A stretch of 64,000 nucleotides of DNA from an uncultured Spirochaetales bacterium (GCA_944388965.1 CALXKL010000002.1:1-64000); one strand, 5' to 3'. Positions 27,080-36,550 are shown, counted from the first letter of the stretch. Notes: generated by a model from the letters alone, not told the origin. A program made the numbers and translations.

Positions 27080-29476
27080 GTGCTTCCGATGGAGGCACGG
27101 TCTGTCACGGACAACGACGAAGGCGTCATCTACCCGAAGGACACGGCCTTCGAGGTGCTCCTGCATTCACGCTTTGTGAAGAAGGCCGGGGATGAGCCCG
27201 TGGTGGAGCTGTCATTCCAGCCCGAGTACTCATCAGGGCCCTTCACGATACGTCTGGACATCTCTCCGGCGCACATTCTCGACTATGGATGGAGAGAGGA
27301 CTGGGCTGACTGGTTCGGCTACGCCATGCACTTCATCGAACGCTTCTTGATAGAGCATGGTCCATTCAGCTTCGAGATCGCGGACGACCTGATCATACCG
27401 GGCGACCTGTTCGGAACGACATCGGCCTTCACCGGCTCGTTCGACCCGCATCCCTCTCTCATGCTTCTGACACGCTATGAGGGGCGGAGGATCTCCAATG
27501 TCATGAGCTTCAGCGACATGGCGCTCGAGGACGATGCAGGATACTTCGCAGTTGCAACGACCTTCCAGCCGTTCGACTGGCCTGCCCGCCTCTCCACAGG
27601 AGTGCTTGCCGCAATGGACTACGACAGGCCTCTGGATGGCGTGCTGTACCCGCAGATGAGCATCAGGCTTCCGATGGTCCACGACGAGGATTTCGACTTC
27701 TCGTTCGATCTCAGTGCGGCACTGCGTCTTGACGGCATGCATGAAGGACTCGACGGCTGGGGCATCGGAGTGACCATGCCTCTGTTGTATAGGCAGCTCT
27801 CGTTCGACATCGGCATCTCGTACACGAATGGCGCTCTCCATTACGGCCAGTACCTGAACGGATACGAGACCGGAAGGGTCAACGACAGCACGCTCATGTT
27901 CCACTCCTCCATGCTCTATGAAGGCAGGGACATGTCGGTCATACTCGATGCACAGCTTCCATTGGACCCGGCAAGCGGCCGGATTGTCGACAGGGAGGAC
28001 TACTTCTCGCTCGAGATCTCCGCCGACCTGTTCTCGGTCGACCTGGGTGCGGGAATCAGGATGACCGGGTTCTTCACCGATACGCAGAACGCCTTCAGCG
28101 ACCGTGGCCAGGCGTTCATCAGTCTGGGATACAGCAACCAGGTGCTGTCAACTACACTCTCGCTTTACTTCACGGAGAACCTCGAGCCGCAGGTCGCACT
28201 CAGCGCGACGCTCGGTGCCTACGACGCACTGTTCTCCAGGTCAGGGGATCTCACCACCAGCCCGAGCTGGCTCGACCTGAGTCTCCAGACCGGCTACAGG
28301 CTGGACAGCGACGCATCAGTGCTCGTGATGCCGATCATACGCTTCGACTTTGAGCAGGACATAACATTCGCCCTGCGCCTCCCGCTTGAGCTATCGACAT
28401 CGGAGAACAGACTCGTGATCGTCACTGGAGACGACGACCCCTGGTTCGATTTCGGAATCGGGCAGGACACGACCCAGGACATGATCGCGGACCTATTCAC
28501 CGACCTTTTCACACTGGTCGAGGACATGAGGTTCGGGAACCTGTCATCGAGCATCTACTTCATCGCACAGAGACAGGAGTCCCCTCTTGCGGACCTCTTC
28601 GACATGTACAGGCCGTACGGAGGCCGGCAGGGGCTGAGCCTCAACACCGGCTTCAACCTACCGGCAAGGGCATCAGTGAACCTTTATGTGGACAACCTCG
28701 AGAATCCCAGGATATATGACCTGTCGATATCCATGAAGCCCATGGGAGAAGGAGGCCCGGAGGTGACGGGAGAGGTCGCCTTCGAGACCGGTGGCGATGA
28801 TGACGGTCACGATCTGCTGATCGCGCCGCAGCTGTCCATCAGCCAGTCGATGCTCGATGACAGGCTGTCCCTCTCACTCTTCCTGAACACATACATCACC
28901 TTATCCGACGAAGGAATGGATGTGAACATATTCTCCAGCGACGACCTGGAATTCGCTTCAGGTCTTTCCATGGAAGCGTCCTTCGGGCACCTGCGCATCC
29001 CCCTGTCCATCGGCGTTTCCGCCGGCAGGACCAGGGAACACTACTGGGACGAGTTCAGCTGGAGGGACTCCCTCTCCCTCGACGCCAACGCATATCTCGA
29101 GGAGCCGACCTTCTTCCTCCATGCAGGAGCATACTACGCAAGTGAAATGGTCATGGCGGGTTTCGAGTACTCCGTCGACTCCTTTCCTTCTCTCATGGAC
29201 AAAGGCGTCAGCCAGGACCGTCTCAGGCTCGTCCTCTCGTTCCAGATGAACGACTTCTCCATAACGGCCATGTGGTCCAGAAGGAACCTGGCAGGCTCCA
29301 TCGCCGACATCGGCAGGCCCCTGTTCTGGAGCAGCGCGGACAACCTGTACAGCCTCACGATATCGAAGACGTTCGGGCATCTTGGCCTGTATGCCTCGTT
29401 CTATCTGGACAGGGACGACGAAGATCCTGAACACACGTTGCCTGGCATCCTCATGATGACGAGCCTGAGGTTCTAG
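27080..29476 (+). CDS. Large outer-membrane beta-barrel protein, N-terminus unclear
   Basis: A 798-aa protein dense in alternating beta-strands (LSLSLFLNTYITL, MVMAGFEYSV and similar) and ending in the aromatic SLRF typical of barrel proteins handled by BamA. The listed GTG start has no signal peptide and only a weak ribosome site. The frame is open back to 26978 and reads sensible barrel-like sequence (HELKITGSVLPMEARS) before the GTG. A one-base shift in 26978-27035 would join it to the signal-peptide-bearing gene upstream. The function is unknown; a large porin or organic-solvent-tolerance-like barrel is possible. Confidence 0.6.
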   Translation: MLPMEARSVTDNDEGVIYPKDTAFEVLLHSRFVKKAGDEPVVELSFQPEYSSGPFTIRLDISPAHILDYGWREDWADWFGYAMHFIERFLIEHGPFSFEIADDLIIPGDLFGTTSAFTGSFDPHPSLMLLTRYEGRRISNVMSFSDMALEDDAGYFAVATTFQPFDWPARLSTGVLAAMDYDRPLDGVLYPQMSIRLPMVHDEDFDFSFDLSAALRLDGMHEGLDGWGIGVTMPLLYRQLSFDIGISYTNGALHYGQYLNGYETGRVNDSTLMFHSSMLYEGRDMSVILDAQLPLDPASGRIVDREDYFSLEISADLFSVDLGAGIRMTGFFTDTQNAFSDRGQAFISLGYSNQVLSTTLSLYFTENLEPQVALSATLGAYDALFSRSGDLTTSPSWLDLSLQTGYRLDSDASVLVMPIIRFDFEQDITFALRLPLELSTSENRLVIVTGDDDPWFDFGIGQDTTQDMIADLFTDLFTLVEDMRFGNLSSSIYFIAQRQESPLADLFDMYRPYGGRQGLSLNTGFNLPARASVNLYVDNLENPRIYDLSISMKPMGEGGPEVTGEVAFETGGDDDGHDLLIAPQLSISQSMLDDRLSLSLFLNTYITLSDEGMDVNIFSSDDLEFASGLSMEASFGHLRIPLSIGVSAGRTREHYWDEFSWRDSLSLDANAYLEEPTFFLHAGAYYASEMVMAGFEYSVDSFPSLMDKGVSQDRLRLVLSFQMNDFSITAMWSRRNLAGSIADIGRPLFWSSADNLYSLTISKTFGHLGLYASFYLDRDDEDPEHTLPGILMMTSLRF

Positions 29477-29482
29477 CATGCC

Positions 29483-29512
29483 TTGCACCCATGCATCCTG
29501 TTGACTTAGAAT
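29483..29512 (+). promoter_or_regulatory. Promoter of mutL
   Basis: -35 TTGCAC (29483-29488), an 18-bp spacer and -10 TAGAAT (29507-29512) leave a leader of about 12-13 nt with GTGAGG before the mutL ATG. Confidence 0.5.
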
Positions 29513-29531
29513 TCCAGTGAGGTTCATCGAA

Positions 29532-31346
29532 ATGTCGCAGATCAGGAGACTTGACAGCAGACTCTCAGCCCGCATAGCCGCTGGAGAGGTCATAGAGCGG
29601 CCACAGAGCGTCGTCAGGGAGCTTTTGGACAACGCCGTGGATGCAGGTGCGAAGGAGATCACGCTGTCCATCAGAGGTGGAGGAATAGATGAGATCCTCG
29701 TCAGCGACGATGGGGGCGGCATCATGAAGGACGACCTTCCACTTGCCGTGACCCAGTACGCCACCAGCAAGATAGCGACGCTGGACGACCTGTACCATCT
29801 GCATACCATGGGCTTCCGAGGAGAGGCCCTGTACTCCATCTCGGCCGTGTCCAGGCTGACGATCGCCTCGTCATACGAAGGACAGAAGCCATGGACCATG
29901 ACCGTGGACAACATGGTTGCGGAGGACCTTGTGCCTATCGGACCAGACAGAGGCACCATGGTCAAGGTGGAGAACCTGTTCTCCCACATCCCCGCGCGAA
30001 GGGCGTTCCTGAAGCGTCCATCCAGCGAGGGTACGCTGTGCCGAAACACCTTCCTTGCGAAGGCCATGGCCTTCGAGAAGATACACTTCAGATTCATCCA
30101 GGACGGAGTCCTGAAGGTCGACCTTCCCGTGAGGAACGGCATCTTCGACCGCGTCATGGACATACTGACGCTCGAGGAGAACTTCAACAGGAAGGAGTTC
30201 GTCTACCTTGAGAAGAAGTGCCGCGACTTCACGATACGGCTGGTCACGAGCCTTTCCGGCATCCACCGCAGCGACCGCAGCCGCATCAGGACGTATGTCA
30301 ACGACCGTCCTGTGGATGAATACGCCCTCGTCCAGGCGGTCGTCTACGGCTACGGAGAGATCCTTCCCGGAGGTGCGTTCCCCTGGAGCGTGCTCTTCGT
30401 CGACGACGACCCCGAACTCGTCGACTTCAACATCCATCCGGCCAAGCGTGAGGTCAAGCTGCGCAACAAGGCCGAGATACATCATGAGATACATCAGCTC
30501 ATCCACTCCTCCCTTCCACGCGAGATCCCCACGATAAGCGCAGGTGCAGGCGACGATGACCAGCCGCTCCTGGAGCCTGCCGCCAGGTCCACCACCAGCT
30601 GGCAGGATCCGGTCTTCACCCATGACAGGATAAAATACGCCTCGGGTCGGCAGGGTACGTCACATGCCCAGCAGGCAGAGGCCGTGGCCCAGAAGCCCAG
30701 GGACAGCGCCTGGCTCGAGAAGGCCAAGACGCTCTTCTCCTCGCCAAAGGAGGAGCGCCATGTGACGACGAGTGTGAGCGCACAGGAGTTCTGGAAGCCG
30801 GACAGGGCATCGTTCACATACCTGGGACAGGCGTTCCGCCTCTTCCTGGTCTGTCAGAAGGACGACGCGCTGTACCTCGTGGACCAGCATGCCGCCCACG
30901 AGAGGATACTTTTCAACGAGCTGAGACAGCAGCGGGACGTGCAGCGTCTGCTGATTCCGCTGGAGTTCGAGGTCGACCCGGACGTCGATGCCTTCCTTGC
31001 CGAGAACTCCTACATCTACACGCAGTACGGCATAACGATAGCACAGAAGGACGACAGGCTCTGGGAGCTCACCAGCATCCCTCACAGCGCAAAGGAGAAC
31101 GAGAAGAAGCTCGTCTCGTTCATCCAGAACGCCGTTGGAAGCGAGGAGGAGATAGAGGCGGGACTATATGCGATCGTCGCATGCAAGGCCGCGATAAAGG
31201 CCGGCGACACGCTGGATGACCAGAGCGCCATCGCACTGCTGGAGAAGGTGTTCGAGCTGGAGGACCCCAGCTGTCCTCATGGAAGGACCTTCGTCATAAG
31301 GCTGAGCGAGAAGGAGCTGAGGCTCATGGTCGGGCGTACGAAATGA
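29532..31346 (+). CDS. mutL: DNA mismatch repair protein MutL (endonuclease type)
   Basis: A 604-aa MutL. The N-terminal GHKL ATPase has IAAGEVIERPQSVVREL, DDGGGI, and ATSKI with TMGFRGEAL. A variable linker (about 330-420) and the C-terminal dimerisation domain follow. The C-terminal domain carries the nicking-endonuclease signature DQHAAHERILFNE, plus ACKAAIKAGD and CPHGRTF. Such MutLs nick the discontinuous strand themselves and need no MutH. The ATG at 29532 has GTGAGG upstream; a GTG five codons earlier is less likely. The end overlaps the convergent lipoprotein gene by 23 nt. Confidence 0.95.
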   Translation: MSQIRRLDSRLSARIAAGEVIERPQSVVRELLDNAVDAGAKEITLSIRGGGIDEILVSDDGGGIMKDDLPLAVTQYATSKIATLDDLYHLHTMGFRGEALYSISAVSRLTIASSYEGQKPWTMTVDNMVAEDLVPIGPDRGTMVKVENLFSHIPARRAFLKRPSSEGTLCRNTFLAKAMAFEKIHFRFIQDGVLKVDLPVRNGIFDRVMDILTLEENFNRKEFVYLEKKCRDFTIRLVTSLSGIHRSDRSRIRTYVNDRPVDEYALVQAVVYGYGEILPGGAFPWSVLFVDDDPELVDFNIHPAKREVKLRNKAEIHHEIHQLIHSSLPREIPTISAGAGDDDQPLLEPAARSTTSWQDPVFTHDRIKYASGRQGTSHAQQAEAVAQKPRDSAWLEKAKTLFSSPKEERHVTTSVSAQEFWKPDRASFTYLGQAFRLFLVCQKDDALYLVDQHAAHERILFNELRQQRDVQRLLIPLEFEVDPDVDAFLAENSYIYTQYGITIAQKDDRLWELTSIPHSAKENEKKLVSFIQNAVGSEEEIEAGLYAIVACKAAIKAGDTLDDQSAIALLEKVFELEDPSCPHGRTFVIRLSEKELRLMVGRTK

Positions 31347-31836
31347 GGATCGTGTTGCCATGGTTGTCGCGCGTGGACCAGCCATCCGACACCTCGACCA
31401 GGTCATGAGTCGCCGACAGCTGTCCGAACTTCAGCACAAGGTCCTCGCGGTGGAAGTCGAGCGAGCCGGACTCCACCTCCCCCTCATCGTTGATCACGCG
31501 GTAGAGGTATTCCCCTTCCAGCAGACTTGCCGTCGAGGAGACGGTCAGCTCGTCGCTGGAATAGACCCCGTCCTCGCCTGAAAGGTCCCCTTCCCAGACA
31601 AGTCCGTCCGCATCCTCCAGATGGAAGGCGTAGCTGTCGTCGGCCGGAATGGTCATGGACAGCACAAGGTATTCACCGGCCATTTCGAGAGAGCCGTCAT
31701 CGCAAAGACGGTAGCTGGCGACGCCTTTCAGCTGCGCGCCGGTGACACGGAAATCCTCGTCCCTGCACGAAGGAAGGACGAGGATCATGGAAAGGATCAG
31801 GAGAGAAAGGAGAGCGATGCTACCTGAGCTCTTCAA
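31324..31836 (-). CDS. Small lipoprotein of unknown function
   Basis: A 170-aa predicted lipoprotein with a hydrophobic leader ending LVLPSC (lipidated C24), then a beta-rich mature part. It is not recognised. The start is a TTG at 31836, placed by an AGGAG ribosome site 5-6 nt upstream. This overlaps the end of the acyltransferase gene by 17 nt, so it is probably co-translated. Longer frames upstream are antisense-like and have no ribosome site. It is last in a DHOD-like / acyltransferase / lipoprotein operon. Confidence 0.7.
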   Translation of the reverse strand: MKSSGSIALLSLLILSMILVLPSCRDEDFRVTGAQLKGVASYRLCDDGSLEMAGEYLVLSMTIPADDSYAFHLEDADGLVWEGDLSGEDGVYSSDELTVSSTASLLEGEYLYRVINDEGEVESGSLDFHREDLVLKFGQLSATHDLVEVSDGWSTRDNHGNTILISYARP

Positions 31837-32959
31837 GCCGGCTCCTGACGGGATTCGCATAGCTGTTGATGATGAATGTGCGCACCTCCTCGTTAAGATG
31901 ACCGAAGCGCGAAAGGAAGGCGTCCTTGTCGAGATCCGCGTACTGTGCGGCGTTCTCGCTGCTTCCGTTGAGGTAGTCGTAGCAGAACCAGTTTGTATCG
32001 CACAGGCGATAGCCCAGATGGATCTGCCTGTCGATCTCCCGTGCGACGTCGTCGGCATTCGCATACTCGTCCCGGAGGGGCTTGCCGAACGTGATGTGGA
32101 CATCGCCCTTGTACTCCCTCAGACCGCGGATCATGGAGAACACGTCCTCGTACCTGCCCTTCCTGTAGTCGCCGTCGTTATGCATGGTGACGACCTCCTC
32201 ACGGGCCTTCGAGACATCGTTCGGGTCGTATTCGTAGCTGACGGCGACAGGTACGATATGACAGTTCCTGATGACTTCGCTGAACGGCACCCCCTCCCTC
32301 TTCTTGGCAAGATGCAGCATCTTCACGATAGATGGATGGGTGACGTCGAGTCCGTCCTTGCTCCTGCCGCTCTTCTGTGCGACCCACACGGACTTGCCGC
32401 TGGCGATCCTCTCGACGAAGTACTCGGACAGTCTCACCGTCTCCAGATACTTCTCTCTCACCGGAAGGTCACGCTTGACGATGATCGCCCCGTTGAGCTT
32501 GAAGATGTCCTCTATGAAGCTGTTGGACAGCAGGTTGTCCCCGATGGCCATCTCGCAGATGGGATAGCCGCTTCGGTACAGCGCCAGGTCCAGCAGGGCG
32601 CAGTCGAGCACGATATCGCGATGATTGGAGATGAACAGATAGCTCTCATCCGGATCGAGGTTCTCCTGGATTCCGGAGTATGTGAACTCGTCCACCGTGT
32701 GCTCGAGAATCGCCTCGAGGAAGACGCCGCATGTGATCTTCTTCTGGAAGTCGTCATAGCCGTGGACCTCGTCCAGTCTGGCCAGGACCCCGGCGGTGAA
32801 GGCCTTGCGGCGGGCATATGCCTCCTCGCTGACTTCAGGATACAGCGCCGTAGCAAGCGCGTAGATGTATTCAGGATGGGCCTTGAGGCGCTGGCATGCA
32901 GCCTCAGCGTCCTGTCTGTCATATGGTTCGATGTCCAGGAACTTGCTTCTGTCGAACAT
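31820..32959 (-). CDS. Glycerol-3-phosphate/lysophosphatidate acyltransferase-like protein
   Basis: A 379-aa PlsC-superfamily protein. The catalytic NHRDIVLD (NHx4D, near residue 110) is followed by a region ending KRDLPVREKY and a VWVAQKSGRSKDG block at the position of the EGTRS motif. The N-terminal 90 residues are helical and lack obvious membrane spans. It probably transfers an acyl chain to a glycerophospholipid precursor or other acceptor; the substrate is not certain. The ATG at 32959 has GGAGAG upstream; a TTG five codons earlier is an alternative. It follows the DHOD-like gene by 4 nt. Confidence 0.75.
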   Translation of the reverse strand: MFDRSKFLDIEPYDRQDAEAACQRLKAHPEYIYALATALYPEVSEEAYARRKAFTAGVLARLDEVHGYDDFQKKITCGVFLEAILEHTVDEFTYSGIQENLDPDESYLFISNHRDIVLDCALLDLALYRSGYPICEMAIGDNLLSNSFIEDIFKLNGAIIVKRDLPVREKYLETVRLSEYFVERIASGKSVWVAQKSGRSKDGLDVTHPSIVKMLHLAKKREGVPFSEVIRNCHIVPVAVSYEYDPNDVSKAREEVVTMHNDGDYRKGRYEDVFSMIRGLREYKGDVHITFGKPLRDEYANADDVAREIDRQIHLGYRLCDTNWFCYDYLNGSSENAAQYADLDKDAFLSRFGHLNEEVRTFIINSYANPVRSRLEELR

Positions 32960-32963
32960 TGAT

Positions 32964-33947
32964 TCACTCTCCAAGCAGTCTCTTGATGTATTGTGTCCTT
33001 TCCCACAGGCCGCCCTGGCTCATGTTCTCCTGAGCGAGCCGGCCACGGAAAGATGCTACATCATCAAGGCCATGTCGGTCCATCCATGAGCGCAGATCGT
33101 CGCACATGCGGCCGACGACGGAAATGTCCTTCATGGCGGCGGTGCACACCTGCACGGCCGCGGCTCCGGCGAGAAGCATCTTTATCACGGTGTCTCCGCT
33201 GTGTATTCCGGTACTGGCACACAGGTCGCATTTCACCTCGCCGCTCATAAGGCCGATCCATCTGAGGCTCTCGGCGTACTCATGACTGCTGGAGAGCGGA
33301 TTGGCCGCCTGGGATAGCGTCATGGACTCGATGTCTATGTCGGGGCGGAAGAAGCGGTTGAAGAGCACGAGGCCGTCGACGCCCGCCAGATCCATGGAAC
33401 GGATGATGTTCGCAAGCGACGAATACTTGTAGCCTATCTTGATGCTCACCGGCTTCGTGGCAGCCTGTCTGACCCTGGTGGCGAACTCGACCGCCCTCCT
33501 GTCGACAGTGCGCCCGTCCGTGTCGGCATCGGCCGCGATCGGATAGTAGTTCAGCTCGAGGGCATCGGCACCGGCCTCCTCGAAGACATGGATGTAATCG
33601 ACCCACGTGGACAGGTTCGTGCAGTTTATGGAGGCGATGACCGGGATGGAGAGCTCCTTCTTCGCCTGACGCAGCAGGTCCAGATAGCGGTTCACGTAAT
33701 AGTCCTTGGAGACGGCCTCGAAGTAGCTTGCCGCATCCGAATGTGCCAGATACTGCTCGTTGGCCAGGACCTCTCCCTCGACCTGGGACTCTATCTGCTC
33801 CTCGAATATGGACTTGAGGACGACGGCTCCGGCGCCCGCGTCCTGACAGCGCACCAGACCCTTGATGTCGGAGGTCAGAGGGCTTGAGGCGATCAACACG
33901 GGATTCTCCAGCTCCAGTGACAGGTATTTCGTGGAAATGTCGCTCAT
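32964..33947 (-). CDS. Dihydroorotate dehydrogenase-like protein
   Basis: A 327-aa FMN-binding TIM barrel of the PyrD superfamily. Conserved elements are NPVLIASSPLTSD at the N-terminus, SINCTN (about 107-112), LELNYYP (about 129-135), KIGYKYSS and the FMN-phosphate loop TGIHSGDTVIKMLLAGA. No pyrimidine genes are nearby and the operon partners are an acyltransferase and a lipoprotein, so the true substrate is open. GAGGAGGAG lies 9 nt before the ATG, inside an inverted repeat that could hide the ribosome site. Confidence 0.8.
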   Translation of the reverse strand: MSDISTKYLSLELENPVLIASSPLTSDIKGLVRCQDAGAGAVVLKSIFEEQIESQVEGEVLANEQYLAHSDAASYFEAVSKDYYVNRYLDLLRQAKKELSIPVIASINCTNLSTWVDYIHVFEEAGADALELNYYPIAADADTDGRTVDRRAVEFATRVRQAATKPVSIKIGYKYSSLANIIRSMDLAGVDGLVLFNRFFRPDIDIESMTLSQAANPLSSSHEYAESLRWIGLMSGEVKCDLCASTGIHSGDTVIKMLLAGAAAVQVCTAAMKDISVVGRMCDDLRSWMDRHGLDDVASFRGRLAQENMSQGGLWERTQYIKRLLGE

Positions 33948-33955
33948 GAAAGAAA

Positions 33956-33984
33956 ACTCCTCCTCGTTCTAACTGAGAAGGAGT
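33956..33984 (-). promoter_or_regulatory. Inverted repeat covering the ribosome site of the DHOD-like gene
   Basis: On the minus strand, ACTCCTTCTC and GAGGAGGAGT form a 10-bp stem with one G-U pair and a 9-nt loop that includes the whole Shine-Dalgarno. It could sequester translation. A TATACT inside the left arm could instead be a -10, in which case the hairpin would not be transcribed in full. Confidence 0.4.
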
Positions 33985-34015
33985 ATAACACAATGCTTGG
34001 CGGAGTTGTACCTCG

Positions 34016-34546
34016 TCACTCGATCGGCTGAAGCCCCTTTATCGAGATGTCGACGTCATATCCCTTGCTGTCGAGATAGCTGAGGATCTCCTCCAGAGAA
34101 TAGCCGTCCAGCCCCCTGTCCTGGGTGGATACGAAGTGCACGTTGCTCGTGTCGGCCTGGACCGTGTAGCTGGGGATGATCTCGCTGGTCTGCTCGCTGG
34201 AGGTTCCGAAGAGCACGAAGCCCCCGATGAAGACCACAACGAGACCGGCGGCAGCGGTTATCATGCTTCCCAGGCCCATCTCGATGCGACGGCGCAGGAA
34301 TGCGGGCCTTCTGCCGTCCTCGCTGAAGAACTTGCGCTCAAGCAGCGAAGCCGTCTCGCTCTTCGCCTTCTCGACGGCGACCTCATCGACATCGTCGCGT
34401 GAAAGCATCTTCGAGATCGCCTTCAGACGATCCAGCCTGGCACGGCACGCAGGACAGTGGGCGAGATGCTCCTCGGTCTGTGTCCTGTACGGCTCCCCGA
34501 GCTCTCCATCCATATAACTGGTCAGCAACGCTTCATCAATACACAT
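34016..34546 (-). CDS. Zinc-finger anti-sigma factor, membrane-anchored
   Basis: A 176-aa protein. The N-terminal zf-HC2 motif is HLAHCPACRARLD (about 27-39), and one transmembrane segment (MITAAAGLVVVFIGGFVLFG) lies near 95-115. A periplasmic C-terminal part of about 60 residues follows. This is the standard layout of an anti-sigma factor that holds an ECF sigma factor at the membrane. It overlaps the end of the sigma gene by 11 nt. The inducing signal is unknown. Confidence 0.88.
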   Translation of the reverse strand: MCIDEALLTSYMDGELGEPYRTQTEEHLAHCPACRARLDRLKAISKMLSRDDVDEVAVEKAKSETASLLERKFFSEDGRRPAFLRRRIEMGLGSMITAAAGLVVVFIGGFVLFGTSSEQTSEIIPSYTVQADTSNVHFVSTQDRGLDGYSLEEILSYLDSKGYDVDISIKGLQPIE

Positions 34547-35069
34547 AGGCTTCCTCTCCCGCCAGCGTCTCCTCGAGTTTCTTGCGGGCCCTGTGAACCC
34601 TCACCTTCACATTGCCCTCGGAAATGCCGAGAACCTTGCCGATGGACTTGTAGTCCAGGTCGCCGTACTCCTTGAGTATGATGACCATCCTAAGGTTCTC
34701 AGGAAGCCCGGACACCGCCTTCCTGACCTCTCTGATCGTCTCGCTCTCGTCGAGCTCCTTCTGGGCATCCCTCGCGTTGGCCCCTCCAGACGACCTCTGC
34801 CTGACCTTCTCCATCATGGTGCTCTCCCGCCTGTTCCTCCTGACGTGGTTGAGCGCCAGGTTGCGCACGACGCGGATGAGCCAGTACTTCGCCTCATCCT
34901 CGCTGGGGAAGGTCATGTTCTTCAGGTAGAAGCGCTCGAACGCCTCCTGCACAAGATCCTCGGCGATGTCCATGTTGTATACGACATGGTAGCAGATGCG
35001 GATCAGCACGCGGTAACATCCGTCGTAGACCAGTGTGAAGGATTCCTTGTCCGTACTTCTGATTTCCAT
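34536..35069 (-). CDS. ECF (RpoE-like) sigma factor
   Basis: A 177-aa sigma-70 family factor. Region 2 includes DIAEDLVQEAFERFYL (about 34-49) and YWLIRVVRNLALNHVRRNRR (about 62-81). Region 4 includes LPENLRMVIILKEYGDLDYK and an HTH in IGKVLGISEGNVKVRVHRAR. There is no domain beyond these, as expected for ECF sigma factors. The ATG at 35069 follows an AGG. It lies 28 bp after cysS and overlaps the anti-sigma gene, so the three form an operon. Confidence 0.92.
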   Translation of the reverse strand: MEIRSTDKESFTLVYDGCYRVLIRICYHVVYNMDIAEDLVQEAFERFYLKNMTFPSEDEAKYWLIRVVRNLALNHVRRNRRESTMMEKVRQRSSGGANARDAQKELDESETIREVRKAVSGLPENLRMVIILKEYGDLDYKSIGKVLGISEGNVKVRVHRARKKLEETLAGEEAYVY

Positions 35070-35097
35070 AAGCCTAAACGTCGCTCTCCAGAAAAGG

Positions 35098-36510
35098 TTA
35101 CAGCCTCTCCAGCTGCGGTCCGGAGGGGGTGTCCACCACCTTGTACCCCATCCGGGAAAGACGATCCCTGATCTCGTCAGCCTGAGCCCAGTCCTTCGCC
35201 TTCTTGGCCTCGCTCCTTCTTGCAAGCAGCTCCAGGGCCTCGGAATCCGCGACGGCGACTTCGTCCTGCACCGCCTCGACACGATCGAGCGAGAGGCCGA
35301 GGATGGAATCCATGTCAAGGACGGCGGCCAGCTTCTGGTCGTCGGCCAGCGACGGATCGCGCAGCATCGACCAGAGGACGCCCAGAGCCTGCGGAGCCTT
35401 GAGATCGTTGAACATGGCCTCGTAGAACGAATCCAGATAGCCCCTGGTCTTTCCGTCCAGGACGGCGGCAGGTGTGCATTCCTTCCTGTACTGGGCGATC
35501 TTGCGCACAAGCGTCTGCCTGGCGCTCCTGGCCTGGTCGAGAGACTCGAAACTGAACTTCAGCTGGCTCCTGTAGTGTCCCGTCAGACAGAAGTAGCGGT
35601 AGTCCAGAGGATCGTAGCCCTTGTCCACAAGGACGGACAGCGTCAGGAACTCTCCCGAGGACTTGCTCATCTTGCCCTTGTCGTTGAGCAGGAACTCGCC
35701 GTGGCACCAGTAGTCGACCCAGGGCTTCACGCCGAACGCGGCCTCGCTCTGTGCGATCTCGTTCGTGTGATGCACCGGAATCGCGTCGATTCCGCCACAG
35801 TGTATGTCGAAATGGTCGCCCAGGTACTCGCTGCTCATGGCGGAGCACTCGATATGCCATCCGGGATAGCCCGTGCCCCAGGGGGACGGCCACACCATGA
35901 CCTGGTCCTTGAACTTGGAGTTGGTGAACCAGAGCACGAAGTCCTTCGGATTGCGCTTGTTGGAATCGACCTCGATCCTCGCACCCTCCTTCAGGTCGTC
36001 GAGGTTCAGACGGGCAAGCTTGCCGTAGTCGTCGATCGTGTCGATGGAGAAGTACACGTTTCCTCCGGAGATGTACGTATGGCCCTTCTCCTCGAGCCTC
36101 CTGATGATGTCGATCATCGCCTGGATATGGTCGGTGGCCCGGCACACTATGTCCGGCCGAATGATGTCCAGGGCCTCCTCGTCGCGGAAGAAGGCGTCGG
36201 TGTAGAAGGCCGCGATATCCCAGACGGAACGTCCGTTCTCACGCGCGCTTTTGGCGAGCTTGTCCTCTCCGTCGTCCCCGTCCCCCGTAAGATGCCCGAC
36301 ATCGGTGATGTTCATCACGTGCTTGACGTGGTAGCCGGCCTTGACGAGAGTCCTGTGCAGGAGGTCCTCGAAGACATATGTCCTGAGGTTGCCTATGTGT
36401 GCATAGTTGTAGACGGTCGGACCGCAGCAGTACATTCCGACCTCGCCTTCCCTAATGGGCTTGAAATCCTCTACAGTGCGGCTCATCGTGTTGTATAGTC
36501 TGACAGTCAT
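35098..36510 (-). CDS. cysS: Cysteinyl-tRNA synthetase
   Basis: A 470-aa class I aminoacyl-tRNA synthetase. It has YCCGPTVYNYAHIGN (zinc Cys and HIGH-type motif, about 27-41), WHIECSAMSS (zinc ligand), HHTNEIAQSEAA and the KMSKS loop KGKMSKSSGE. The length and C-terminal DALR-like helices are normal. A probable promoter with -35 TTGATT and -10 TACATT (17-bp spacer) lies upstream at 36551-36579. Confidence 0.96.
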   Translation of the reverse strand: MTVRLYNTMSRTVEDFKPIREGEVGMYCCGPTVYNYAHIGNLRTYVFEDLLHRTLVKAGYHVKHVMNITDVGHLTGDGDDGEDKLAKSARENGRSVWDIAAFYTDAFFRDEEALDIIRPDIVCRATDHIQAMIDIIRRLEEKGHTYISGGNVYFSIDTIDDYGKLARLNLDDLKEGARIEVDSNKRNPKDFVLWFTNSKFKDQVMVWPSPWGTGYPGWHIECSAMSSEYLGDHFDIHCGGIDAIPVHHTNEIAQSEAAFGVKPWVDYWCHGEFLLNDKGKMSKSSGEFLTLSVLVDKGYDPLDYRYFCLTGHYRSQLKFSFESLDQARSARQTLVRKIAQYRKECTPAAVLDGKTRGYLDSFYEAMFNDLKAPQALGVLWSMLRDPSLADDQKLAAVLDMDSILGLSLDRVEAVQDEVAVADSEALELLARRSEAKKAKDWAQADEIRDRLSRMGYKVVDTPSGPQLERL

Positions 36511-36550
36511 CTGATCATCTCCTAATGGAACGGTGGCTTCCGTTCACATA

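Noticed and set aside
31742-32962. 406-codon plus-strand frame opposite the acyltransferase
   Set aside because: Composition is typical of an antisense shadow; the minus strand has the NHx4D acyltransferase motif.
35070-35510. Upstream extension of the ECF sigma gene
   Set aside because: It lies antisense-like inside the cysS coding frame with unnatural composition; region 2 starts right after the ATG at 35069.
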